From positions 50,001 through 114,000 of the forward strand of contig NW_027182939.1 of the NCBI RefSeq assembly GCF_041146395.1: a stretch of DNA of 64,000 nt. Reading direction: 5' to 3'. This DNA is from Eulemur rufifrons (Eukaryota; Chordata; Mammalia; Primates; Lemuridae). Below are positions 1 through 7,949 of the stretch, in pieces (position 1 is the first letter of the stretch; each line of letters starts with the position of its first letter). The notes below the pieces were generated by a model, which was given only the letters and a program-made list of their open reading frames with translations, had not been told where the DNA came from and ran no database searches. The position numbers were made by a program, and so were the translations under genes.

Positions 1-40
1 CACCATAATTGTGACAAGGTACTTCTCTGCCTCCTTAATC

Positions 41-54
41 CCAAGATGGCTGCC
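41..54 (+). promoter_or_regulatory. YY1-like motif in diverged monomer
   Basis: The segment CCAAGATGGCTGCC resembles the YY1 consensus (core AAGATGGC). Equivalent sites lie near 6892-6902, 8534-8548 and 9088-9101 in the other diverged monomers. Binding is not shown; this is motif resemblance only. Confidence 0.3.
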
Positions 55-331
55 AGGGAAAAAACTATGCTGAGGCCTAGCTCACTTGGTGTTGCCGATA
101 CTTGGTACGGGAGCGTGGAATAAAACCAGTCTTTCAAGTATCATTCCACCATCCTTTTTCCATTATTTTAAAAGGCATAGCACCATTTGCCAGTTAGCAT
201 AAGAATGAGTCACTGGAGGGGACGTTTTTGTGTGGGGTCGTGTGGTGTGTGTGGGGGGGCAAGCCCTCTGTCAGTCCAGTGGTTTGTTTTTATTATGCCC
301 AGAGAGGAGAAGTGGGCATGTGTGTGGCAGG

Positions 332-386
332 TGAAAAGTGCGGATCCTGTTTCAGACTTAGACTGAAACAGGATCCGCACTTTTCA
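332..386. repeat. Perfect 24-bp inverted repeat (hairpin) in monomer 1
   Basis: The left arm 332-355 and right arm 363-386 are exact reverse complements (24 of 24), separated by a 7-nt loop ACTTAGA. Each arm contains a GGATCC site. Equivalent hairpins, progressively less perfect, occur in diverged monomers 2 to 6. The element could form a cruciform or stem-loop. Confidence 0.93.
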
Positions 387-398
387 GCCCGTTCCTTT

Positions 399-416
399 AA
401 GACTCCTTTGATTCAT
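399..416 (+). repeat. L1 target-site duplication, left copy
   Basis: Eighteen bases matching 6696-6713 at 16 of 18 positions. Both copies are satellite sequence, and normal monomers carry it once. The nick site read on the bottom strand is TCTT/AA, close to the L1 endonuclease preference TTTT/AA. Two mismatches suggest the insertion is not very recent. Confidence 0.88.
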
Positions 417-851
417 TCTCAATGATGGTGGAATGGTGGTGACCTCCTGGATTCGTGCTCCTGGAGTGGAAGGCATGGGTCTCCCACTGCCACAACCCTA
501 GAGGTTCACTTCCCCACAAGAACGGTGGTGTGAATCCATGGAGAATCAGCGTGGGACAGAGAGAGAGAGCAAGAAAAGACTGAGGTGATTAGGGAAATAA
601 ATCACCAAAATCTGGAGAGTGCGGGATGGCCAATAGAGAAGGGAGCACGGGACAGCTGTACCCACCTCACCAGAGAGTGGGGTGGGTTCAGCCCCACAGG
701 AAAGCATCTTGTTCCCCCTCTGACCTCCACACCCACTCAATTGAGGATCTGCCTGAAGTCGGTGCAGAATCGCCACAGGAGATGTGGGGCTCTGCAGAGA
801 GGAGACATTGGCAGGAGGCATTTTGGACCCTGGAGTGCTGTGCGCAGCTGA

Positions 852-968
852 CGCACCTAGCAACTGTCTCCTATACGTGGGCGGTGGGGCTGCTTTGGTC
901 CCGGCTCTAGCAGACGCCAAACTGCCTCGTATAGGTGGGCGGCTGGATTCTCCCGCTCCCCGGCTCCT
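852..968 (+). repeat. Imperfect ~58-bp tandem repeat in L1 5' UTR
   Basis: Two neighbouring segments share ACTG(T/C)CTC, then TATA(C/G)GTGGGCGG, then CCCGGCTC-like sequence. The GTGGGCGG core is at 877-884 and again at 935-942, an offset of 58 bp. Internally repeated 5' UTRs are common among mammalian L1s; here the two copies have diverged. Confidence 0.55.
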
Positions 969-1023
969 CTGGCCTCTGCCGGTCCCTGAGCATTCAACCC
1001 CAGTGACAGTGATCTGCAGACGG

Positions 1024-1038
1024 GCGGCCGCCATTGTC
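1024..1038 (-). promoter_or_regulatory. YY1-like motif in L1 5' UTR
   Basis: GCGGCCGCCATTGTC reads GACAATGGCGGCCGC on the reverse strand and contains the YY1 core ATGGCGGC. Human L1 has a YY1 site at its extreme 5' end that helps set the start of transcription. This one is much further in, so an equivalent role is uncertain. Confidence 0.35.
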
Positions 1039-1477
1039 GGGGTCCACAGCCTAAACGCTGAGGAGCGATTGGGTACCGGGCGGCTCCCTGGGCGGCTCCC
1101 TTCCCTAGTCCACGGACCCTGACTAGGAGCTCCACCTTTGTGTGAACACTGAGTGGTTCCCCAGTCACGAGAGAGTGGAGCGTGGACCTTGCAGACATTG
1201 GGGTGGGGCAGACCATCTCCCGCGGGAACTGCAGTGGCTGGGGCGCTGGGCGAATGAGGGCACCGCTCCACTCTCCCTATCCACTGTCTTTCTTGCAGAG
1301 AGAGACAGAAGCCACCTCGGGAGAGGAAGAGGGGCAGCCCCCCCAGCGGAGCTAGCAAAATCCTGAACAATATGTGAAGGGCTCCCCCTAGTGACAGAGG
1401 AGGCAGCTTACCTGGCACTCACAGTGTGCCCCTATCCAGACTAAAGCTGAAAGAAGGGATCTTAAGGATTCATTCAG

Positions 1478-2482
1478 ATGGGAAGGGCTCAGCGAAGGAA
1501 CTCTAGGAGTATAAAGAATCAAGCTGAAACCATGCCCTCAAAGAGGATTACTAGTTCTCCACCAATTAACACAAAGCAGATTCCAAATAGCAACATGTCA
1601 CAGGAAGAATTTCAAACATGGATCATAAATACGCTGAACATTATGCAAGAAAAAATGGATAATCAACACAAAGAAACCACAAAAAAGATCCAGGACTTGG
1701 AAGAAAAATTCACCAAAGAAATTGAAATACTGAAGAAAAATCAAACTGAACTCCTGGAAATGAAAAATTTATTCAAGGAGCTACAAAACACAGTGGAAAG
1801 TCTCAAGAGCAGGGTAGATCAAACAGAAGAAAGAATCTCAGAGATCGAAGATAACACTTTCCAATTAAATAAGGCAGTCACAGAGTTAAAACAAAGAAAC
1901 ATGAGAAATAATCATAGTCTACAAGAAATGTGGGATTATGTAAAGAAGCCTAACGTGAGAGTTATCGGCATTCCTGAGGGTGAAGAAGACAATAAGCAAG
2001 GGTTGAATAAAGTATCTGAAGATATAATTGAGGAAAATTTCCCAGGCCTTGCCAAATCTCTAGATACACAGGTTCAAGAAGCTCAAAGAACCTCTGAGAG
2101 ATTCATACCAAATAGGAAGACACCACGTCATGTAGTTATCAGACTGACCAAAATATCCACTAACGAGGCCCTTCTTCAATCTGTAAGGAGAAAAAAACAA
2201 GTAACATACAAAGGAAAGCCCATCCGAATCACGCCAGATTTCTCAACTGAAACCTTACAAGCAAGAAGAGATTGGAGCCCCATTCTCACTCTTCTGAAAC
2301 AGAATAATGCCCAGCCTAGAATCCTGTACCCAGATAAGCTCAGTTTTATATATGAAGGTGAAATTAAGACATTCTCAGATAAACAAAAACTCAGAGAATT
2401 CACCAAGACAAGAGCAGCTTTCCAAGAAGTATTCAAAACAGAGTTACACGTGGTCCAGCACAAGAAGGACCTTCGAATGTAA
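1478..2482 (+). CDS. ORF1: L1 ORF1 protein (ORF1p), intact reading frame
   Basis: A 334-codon frame with no interruption, the usual length for mammalian ORF1p (about 340). ORF1p is a trimeric RNA-binding and nucleic-acid chaperone protein that coats L1 RNA in cytoplasmic particles. Visible parts: a basic N-terminus (about 1-35); a heptad-rich coiled coil (about 60-145) through LEEKFTKEIEILKKN and SRVDQTEERISEIED; an RRM-like domain (about 157-250) with VRVIGIPEGEED and RHVVIRLTKI; and the C-terminal domain (about 245-325) with YKGKPIRITPDF, TLQARRDW and YPDKLSFIYEGEIKTF. The start is the first ATG after the GC-rich leader, with G at +4; a second in-frame ATG is 18 codons on. ORF2 begins 39 nt after the stop, in the same frame, with a further in-frame TAA between them. 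No lesion is visible although ORF2 is badly damaged. Expression is not shown. Confidence 0.9.
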   Translation: MGRAQRRNSRSIKNQAETMPSKRITSSPPINTKQIPNSNMSQEEFQTWIINTLNIMQEKMDNQHKETTKKIQDLEEKFTKEIEILKKNQTELLEMKNLFKELQNTVESLKSRVDQTEERISEIEDNTFQLNKAVTELKQRNMRNNHSLQEMWDYVKKPNVRVIGIPEGEEDNKQGLNKVSEDIIEENFPGLAKSLDTQVQEAQRTSERFIPNRKTPRHVVIRLTKISTNEALLQSVRRKKQVTYKGKPIRITPDFSTETLQARRDWSPILTLLKQNNAQPRILYPDKLSFIYEGEIKTFSDKQKLREFTKTRAAFQEVFKTELHVVQHKKDLRM

Positions 2483-2539
2483 CACTAATCAAGAGATAAA
2501 TATGAAAACACAGTTATCATAATGGCTCAAGAGAGAAAA

Positions 2540-3290
2540 CAGATCAATGAAATTCAACCCAACATGAGGAACAGCAATCTGTCTCGCTTATCAGTTCTCT
2601 CATTAAATGTGAATGGATTGAATTCCCCACTCAAGAGACATGGACTGGCCCGATGGATAAAAAAGATATAAGCCAAGTATCTGCTGTCTTCAGGAAACTC
2701 ATCTAACCTGCAAGGATGCATTTAGACTGAAAATAAAAGGGTGGAAATCAATATTCCAAGCAAATGGAACCCAAAAGAAAGCTGGCGTGGCAGTTCTAAT
2801 CTCCGATAACGTAGTTTTTAAATCAACAAAAGTAAAGAAAGACAAAGATGGTTACTATATACTGGTGAAGGGTACAATTCAACAAGAAGACATAACTATA
2901 CTTAACATATATGCACCCGATCTAGGTGTACCCAGATTCATAAAGCAAACCCTACTTGATCTGAACCAAATGATAGATAACAACACTTTAGTAGCCAGAG
3001 ATTTTAACACGCCACTGACAGTTCAAGACAGATCCTCCAAACAAAAAATAAACAAAGAAATATTGGATGTATATAGAATGCTAGAACAAATGGGCCTGAC
3101 TGACATCTACAGGACATTCTACCCAAATACCACTGAATATAAGTTCTTCTCATCAGCTCATGGGACATTCTCCAAGATTGACCATATCTTAGGACATAAA
3201 GCATGTCTTAAAAAATTTAAAAATATAGAAATAATACCATGCAGCTTCTCGGATCACAGTGGAATAAAAGTAACAATGAACCCTAACAGA
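2540..3290 (+). other. ORF2 endonuclease domain remnant
   Basis: AP-endonuclease-like segment of ORF2. The N-terminal SLNVNGLNSP and [11 protein letters not shown] motifs are in two different frames because of the lesion between 2667 and 2690. Downstream, one frame carries ILNIYAPD, a DFNTPL motif and the catalytic FSDHSG. The residue before the catalytic Asp of the usual GDFNTPL motif is Arg (AGA, 2997-2999) instead of Gly, one base from GGA. This is an additional likely inactivating change. Confidence 0.8.
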
Positions 3291-3614
3291 AATCCTCATT
3301 TCTACTCAAAGTCATGGAAGCTAAATAACCTTCTCCTGAACAATCATTTTATAAATGAAGAAATCAAGTCAGAAATCAAAAGATTCTCTGAATTAAACGA
3401 CAAAGGAGATACAACTTATCAAAATCTGTGGGACACAGCTAAAGCAGTCCTGAGAGGAAAATTTATTTCCATAAATGCCTATACCAAAAAGACAGAAAAC
3501 TTACAAATAGACAATCTCATGAATAGACTCAAAGAGCTGGAGAAGAAAGAAGAGACCAAACCCAAACCCAGCAGAAGGAAATTATTAAGATTAAATCAGA
3601 ACTAAATGAAAAGG

Positions 3615-3658
3615 ACCATAAGGGAGATTAAACCAAACCATAACGGAGATTAATAAAA
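3615..3658 (+). repeat. 22-bp tandem duplication inside ORF2
   Basis: ACCATAAGGGAGATTA (3615-3630) recurs with one difference as ACCATAACGGAGATTA (3637-3652), spacing 22 bp. A 22-bp gain is not a multiple of three and contributes to the frame change between the endonuclease and reverse-transcriptase regions. Confidence 0.75.
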
Positions 3659-3929
3659 CCAAAAGTTGGTTCTTTGAAAAAATAAACAAAATTGACACAC
3701 CTCTGGCTAAACTAACCAAGAGCAGAAAAGAAAAATCTCTTATAACCTCGATCAGGAACACGAAAGGAGTAATCACGACTGATGCCACAGAGATACATGA
3801 TATCATCTATGAATTCTACAAAAATCTTTATGCACACAAATTAGAAAACCTGGAGGAAATGGACAAATTCTTATAAACACACAGCCTTCCCAGGCTCAAC
3901 CAGGAAGAAATAGAATTCCTGAATAGACC

Positions 3930-4810
3930 GATATCTAGATCTGAAATTGAAACAGCAATAAAAAACCTTCCCAAAAAGAAAAGCCCTGGACCAGATGGGT
4001 TCACACCTGAATTCTACCATACCTACAAAGAAGAACTGGTGCCCATCGTACATAAACTATTCTCCAATATAGAGAAGGATGGGATTCTCCCCAACACTTT
4101 TTACCAAGCCAACATAATCCTGATACCAAATCCAGGAAAGGATGCAACTAAAACAGAGAACTATAGACCAATTTCTCTTATGAATATAGATGCAAAAATT
4201 CTCAATAAAATTCTAACAAATGGAATCCAAGTGCTTATCAAAAAAATAATCCATCACGACCAAGTGGGCTTCATCCCAGAGATGCAGGGATGGTTTGACA
4301 TATGGGAATGTAATTCATCACATAAATAGAAGCAAAAATAAAGATCAGATGATCCTCTCAATAGATGCAGAGAAAGCATTTGACAAAATTCAACACCCTT
4401 TTATGATAAGAACACTTAACAAAATAGGCATAGATGGGGCCTATATAAAAATGATACAAGCCATATACGACAAACCCTCAGCCAACATCATACTGAATGG
4501 GGAAAAACTGAAAGCATTCCCACTTCAAACTGGAACCAGACAAGGCTTACCACTGTCCCCATTACTTTTCTACATAGTATTGGAAGTCCTTGCAAGAGCT
4601 ATCAGGCAAGAGAGCAGAATCAAGGGAGTTGAAATAGGGACAGAAGAGATCAAACTCTCACTCTTTGCTGATGATATGATGTTATATCTATAAAACCCCA
4701 AGGTTTCAACCAAGAGACTCCTGGAATTGATCAATGAATTCAGTAAAGTCTCAGGATAGAAAATCAATACACACAAATCAGAGGAATTCATATATGCCAA
4801 TAACAGTCAA
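3930..4810 (+). other. ORF2 reverse-transcriptase domain remnant
   Basis: Contains the L1 reverse-transcriptase landmarks in order: [43 protein letters not shown] (first catalytic Asp), [14 protein letters not shown] and LFADDMMLY at 4661 onward (the paired catalytic Asps). The domain is split by a frame change near 4270-4300, between the QVGFIP motif and the DAEKAFDKI motif. Stops follow the FADD motif at 4691 and 4757. Confidence 0.88.
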
Positions 4811-5937
4811 ATGGAAAACCAAATTAAGGACTCAATACCCTTCAAAATAGCAACAAAGAAAATAAAATACCTAGGAATTTATTTAACTAAGGAGGTAAAG
4901 GACCTCTATAGGGAGAACTATGAAACACTGAGGAAGGAAATTGCAGAACATGTAAATAGGTGGAAAACCATACCATGCTCATGGATCGGTAGAATCAACA
5001 TTGTTAAAATGTCTATACTGCCCAAAGTTATCTACAGATTCAATGCAATCCTTATTAAATTACCAACATCTTTTTTCACAGACATAGAAAAAATAATTTT
5101 ACGCTTTGTATGGAACCAGGGAAGACCCCGTTTAGCAAAAGCAATCTTAAACAACAAAAACAAAATGGGAAGTATTAATTTGCCAGACTTCAAACTATAC
5201 TACAAGGCTGTGGTTCTTAAAACAGCCTGGTACTGGCACAAGTGCAGGGACACAGACCAGTGGAACAGAACAGAAAATCCCAATATAAAACCATCCTCAT
5301 ATAGCCATCTAATCTTTGACAAAGCAGACAAAAACATACTCTGGGGAAAAGATTCCTTATTTAATAAATGGTGCTGGGAAAACTGGATATCCACATGTAG
5401 AAGACTAAAACAGGACACACAAAAATCAAATCACAGTGGTTAACAGACTTAAACCTAAGGTCAGAAACTATTAGAATTCTAGAAGAAAATGTAGGAAAGA
5501 CTCTTACAGACATTGGCCTAGGCAAAGAATTTATGAAGAAGACCCCTAAAGCAATCACAGCAACAACAAAAATAAATAAATGGGACCTGATCAAATTAAA
5601 AAGCTTCTGCACAGCCAAAGAAACAGTCACGAGAGTAAATGGACAACCTACAGAATGGGAAAAAATTTTCGCATACTACACATCAGATAAAGGACTGATA
5701 ACAAGAATCTATTTAGAACTCAGAAAAATCAGTAAGAAAAAATCAAACAACCCTATCAAAAAGTGGGCAAAGGACATAAATAGAAATTTTTCAAAAGAAG
5801 ATATAAAAATGGCTAACAAACATATGAAAAAGTGTTCAACATCTCTAATCATCAGGGAAATGCAAATCAAAACCACAATGAGATATCACTTAACTCCAGT
5901 AGGAATGGCCTTTATCAAAAAGTCCCAAAACTATACA

Positions 5938-5991
5938 TGTTGGTGTGGGTGTGGCGAGATAGGTACATTCATAAACTGCTGGTGGGACTGT
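5938..5991 (+). other. ORF2 C-terminal Cys-rich motif, His replaced by Asn
   Basis: L1 ORF2 proteins end with a C-x3-C-x7-H-x4-C motif. The Cys codons are at 5938, 5950 and 5989, but the His position (5974-5976) is AAC, Asn. One C-to-A change from CAC explains it. It would probably weaken the motif. Confidence 0.7.
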
Positions 5992-6442
5992 AAACTAGTG
6001 CAGCCCCTGTGGAAAGCAATGTGGAGATACCTTAAACAGATTCAAGTAGACCTACCATTCGATCCAGCAATTCCATTATTGGACATCTACCCAGAAGAAC
6101 AAAAGTCATTCTATAAAAAAGACACCTGCACCTGAATGATTATAGCAGCACAATTCACAATCACAAAGATGTGGAAACAACCCAAATGCCCATCAATTCA
6201 TGAATGGATTAGCAAAATGTGGTATATGTATACCATGGAATATTACTCAGCTATTAGAAATAATGGCGATATGGCATCTCTTTGGTTCTCCTGGAGAGAG
6301 CTGGATCCCATTCTATTAAGTGAAGTATCCCAAGAATGGAAAAATAAGCACCACATGTACTCACCAGCAAATTGGTTTCCCTGAGTGCACATTTGGGAAC
6401 AACACCAATTGGGTATCGGACAGAGGTTGGGGCCGGGTGGAA

Positions 6443-6610
6443 GGGATGGGTGTATACCTACTTGATGAATGTGATGTGCACTGCCTGGGGAATGGACACC
6501 CTTCAAGTTCTAACTGGGGGGGATGGGGTGGGGGAGAGGAGGGGTGCACACCTACATGATGAATGTGATGTGCACTGACTAGGGAATGGACAAAATTGAA
6601 GCTCAGAATC
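6443..6610 (+). repeat. Imperfect ~94-bp tandem repeat in L1 3' UTR
   Basis: GATGAATGTGATGTGCACTG occurs at 6464 and again at 6558, each followed by a GGGGAATGGACA- or TAGGGAATGGACA-like segment and a CTCAGAA or TTCTAAC stretch before a G-run. Offset is 94 bp. A tandemly repeated 3' UTR is a useful subfamily marker. Confidence 0.75.
6516..6544 (+). other. G-quadruplex-prone tract in L1 3' UTR
   Basis: Four G-runs (6516-6522, 6525-6528, 6530-6534, 6541-6544) with short spacers fit the G3+N1-7 quadruplex pattern. Mammalian L1 3' UTRs often have G-rich tracts. Folding is predicted, not shown. Confidence 0.6.
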
Positions 6611-6672
6611 GGGGGAAAGGGGAGGCATGGGGAATGTATATAGCCTGATCTTTTGTACCCCCATAATGAGCT

Positions 6673-6697
6673 AACAAACAAACAAACAAACAAAAAA
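6673..6697 (+). repeat. L1 A-rich tail, (AAAC)n
   Basis: A short AACAAACAAAC run followed by six As closes the L1 and overlaps the first As of the right target-site duplication. The tail has become an AAAC microsatellite. Confidence 0.85.
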
Positions 6698-6713
6698 GAA
6701 TCGTTTGATTCAT
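6696..6713 (+). repeat. L1 target-site duplication, right copy
   Basis: Pairs with 399-416 (16 of 18 bases). The satellite continues directly after it with CAGCTGGGAATACACCATGG, the same order as in uninterrupted monomers. The left edge is ambiguous by two bases because of the A-rich tail. Confidence 0.88.
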
Positions 6714-6851
6714 CAGCTGGGAATACACCATGGTTCTTTAAAGACCTCTATGCGTGGGCCCAGGTAACTGGCAAGTTCCAAGAAGTATGCCACAGAGCTT
6801 TTGAAATAACCACTACGTTGAGAATTATTTGCTAGTTTTTGCACCACCTTT
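6714..6851 (+). repeat. Diverged satellite monomer 1, right part
   Basis: The remainder of the monomer split by the L1: CAGCTGGGAATACACCATGG through to the next CACCATAATT landmark at 6852. It aligns with the same positions of every other monomer. Confidence 0.92.
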
Positions 6852-7403
6852 CACCATAATTGTGATAAGGTTCGTCCGTGCCTCCTTCAACCCAAGATGG
6901 CTGGGGCGGACAAAAGTATGCTGAGGCCTAGTTCACTTGGTGTTGCCGATAGTTGGTACTGGAGCCTGGCAAGAAGCCATGTTATTAAGAGTCATTCCAC
7001 CATCCTTTCTCCATCATTTTAAAAGGCAGAACACCTTTTTCCAGTTATCATAAGAATGAGTTGCTGGAGGGGACGTTTTTGAGTGGGGTCGGGTGGTGCG
7101 TTGAGGGGAAGGCTCTCTGTCTGTCTGGTGGTTTGTCTTTATTATGCCCAAAGAGGAGAGGTGGGCATGTGTGTGGCAGGTGAAAAGTACGGATCCTGTT
7201 TCAGTCTTAGACTGAAACAGGATCCGCACTTTTCAGCCAGTTCCTTTACGAATCCTTTGATTCATCAGCTGGGAATCCACCATGGCTGTCGAGACCCCTC
7301 TATGTGTGGGTCCAGGTAACTGGCTAGTTCCAAGATGTATGCCGCAGAGCTTTGGAAATAACCACTACATTGAGTATTATTTGCCAGTTTTTGCAGCAAC
7401 TTT
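6852..7403 (+). repeat. Diverged satellite monomer 2
   Basis: 552 bp. Carries a YY1-like AAGATGGCTG near 6892. Its inverted repeat has arms 7181-7207 and 7209-7235: 27 bp each, one mismatch, one-base centre. It shares the short-T, GGGGACGTTTTTGAGTGGGG patch of the diverged group. Confidence 0.92.
7181..7235. repeat. 27-bp inverted repeat in monomer 2
   Basis: Arms 7181-7207 and 7209-7235 are reverse complements except for one A/C mismatch, around a single central base. It is longer and tighter than in monomer 1 because GTCT/AGAC at the centre is preserved. Confidence 0.9.
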
Positions 7404-7949
7404 CACAATGATTGTGAAAAGGTTAGGCAGTGCATCCTGAAACTCAAGCTGGCTTCCACAGAAAAAACTACGGTTAGGCCAATCTCCCTTGGAGTTGCCG
7501 ATAATTGGTACTGGTCCGTGGCAAGAAGCCATTCCTTTAAGTATCATTCCACCTTCCTTTCACAACTATTTTAAAAGGCAGAGCACCTATTGCCATTTAG
7601 CTTAAGGATGAGTCGCTGGAGGAAACGTTTTTGTGTGGGGTGGGAGAGGCAGAGCCAGGCCCTCTGTCAGTCCAGTGGTTTGTTTTTATTATCCCCGGAG
7701 AGGAGAAGTGGACATGTGTGTGGCAAGTGAAAAGTGTGGATCCTGTTTCAGTCTTAGACTGATACAGGATCGGCACTTTTCATCCTGTTCCTTTAAGAAT
7801 CCTTTGCTTCATCAGCTGGGAATCCACCATAGTTCTCTACACCCCACTATGTGTGGACCCACTTAACAGGCTAGTTCAAAGAAGTATGCCACAGAGCATT
7901 TGAAATAACCACTACCATGGAAATTATTTGCCAGCTTTTCCAGCACTTT
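7404..7949 (+). repeat. Diverged satellite monomer 3
   Basis: 546 bp, starting at CACAATGATTGTGA, a variant of the usual landmark. The YY1-like site is lost (CAAGCTGGCTTCC). The hairpin spans 7728-7782 with three mismatches. Confidence 0.9.
7728..7782. repeat. Inverted repeat in monomer 3, partly eroded
   Basis: Arms 7728-7754 and 7756-7782 pair over 24 of 27 positions. One GGATCC remains in the left arm; the right-arm site has become GGATCG. Confidence 0.85.

Larger units (their letters stand above)
1..416 (+). repeat. Diverged satellite monomer 1, left part
   Basis: Left three quarters of a satellite unit of about 550 bp; the unit resumes at 6714 after the L1. It begins at the CACCATAATTGTGA landmark that recurs every ~550 bp and is used here as the monomer start. 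Left (416) plus right (138) parts give 554 bp, the normal unit length. It differs from the main-array monomers in the central patch (GGGGACGTTTTTGTGTGGGG, no long T run) and in having an intact long inverted repeat. The orientation of all monomers in the window is the same. Confidence 0.93.
546..1418 (-). other. Long antisense open frame in L1 5' UTR (290 codons)
   Basis: An ATG-initiated frame of 290 codons runs antisense through most of the 5' UTR. The predicted product is rich in Pro, Ser, Arg and Gly with no domain I recognise. GC-rich DNA has few stop codons, so chance is a good explanation. Human L1 has a much shorter antisense ORF0 in its 5' UTR, but I have no evidence of homology. Coding status is unsupported. 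Confidence 0.15.
417..1477 (+). promoter_or_regulatory. L1 5' UTR / internal promoter region
   Basis: The 1.06-kb stretch between the left target-site duplication and the ORF1 start is GC- and CpG-rich, in contrast to the AT-rich body of the element. Mammalian L1 5' UTRs carry an internal RNA polymerase II promoter, so that role is assigned by family knowledge. Inside it are an imperfect ~58-bp repeat (852-968), a YY1-like site in reverse orientation (1024-1038) and a long open frame on the opposite strand (546-1418). Length suggests the element is full-length or nearly so. Confidence 0.8.
2522..6384 (+). pseudogene. ORF2: L1 ORF2 (endonuclease-reverse transcriptase), broken
   Basis: ORF2p nicks target DNA and reverse-transcribes L1 RNA there (target-primed reverse transcription). 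The ATG at 2522 has A at -3 and G at +4 and opens with the typical L1 N-terminus including LSVLSLNVNGLNSP. Recognisable in order: AP-type endonuclease, reverse transcriptase with SPGPDGF and LFADD, and a Cys-rich C-terminus. Lesions seen: stop at 2669-2671 plus a frame change before 2688; a frame change near 3575-3583; a 22-bp tandem duplication from 3615; stop at 3874-3876; a frame change near 4270-4300; stops at 4691-4693 and 4757-4759; a frame change near 5437-5450; and TGA at 6133-6135. The last looks like CpG decay of an Arg CGA codon, since L1-like sequence continues in frame to the TGA at 6382-6384. The product cannot be full length, so the copy is dead. Confidence 0.93.
417..6695 (+). 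mobile_element. LINE-1 retrotransposon, nearly full length, defective
   Basis: About 6.28 kb. In order: GC-rich 5' UTR (417-1477), intact ORF1 (1478-2482), a 39-nt spacer with in-frame stops, a broken ORF2 (2522-6384), a G-rich 3' UTR and an A-rich tail. It is flanked by an 18-bp target-site duplication and sits on the same strand as the satellite monomer orientation used here. The satellite resumes in register after it, so it is a clean insertion. Retrotransposition needs a working ORF2 protein in cis, so this copy is not autonomous. The 3' end (TTTGTACCCCCATAATGAG then an AAAC-rich tail) and the repeated G-rich 3' UTR look like strepsirrhine primate L1s; this lineage call is from memory. 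Confidence 0.95.
6385..6695 (+). other. L1 3' UTR
   Basis: Non-coding tail of the L1 after the ORF2 frame ends. It holds an imperfect ~94-bp tandem repeat and a G-rich tract, and ends TTTGTACCCCCATAATGAG before the A-rich tail. No canonical AATAAA is visible just before the tail. Confidence 0.85.

Noticed and set aside
332..386. Hairpin as a bacterial-type terminator or a microRNA precursor
   Set aside because: Satellite context and no U-rich tail after the stem; the stem is near-perfect with a very short loop and no evidence of expression.
6243..6693. Antisense and alternative-frame ORFs across the L1 3' UTR and ORF2
   Set aside because: Shadow frames of the L1; low-complexity His/Pro/Gly-rich products from the G-rich repeat; no independent support.
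417..6695. Endogenous retrovirus or DNA transposon as an alternative for the insertion
   Set aside because: No long terminal repeats, gag/pol/env order or terminal inverted repeats; the A-rich tail, target-site duplication, ORF1 coiled-coil/RRM and ORF2 motifs are L1.
6673..6697. AAAC run as an independent microsatellite feature
   Set aside because: It lies exactly at the L1 3' end and is the element's own tail.
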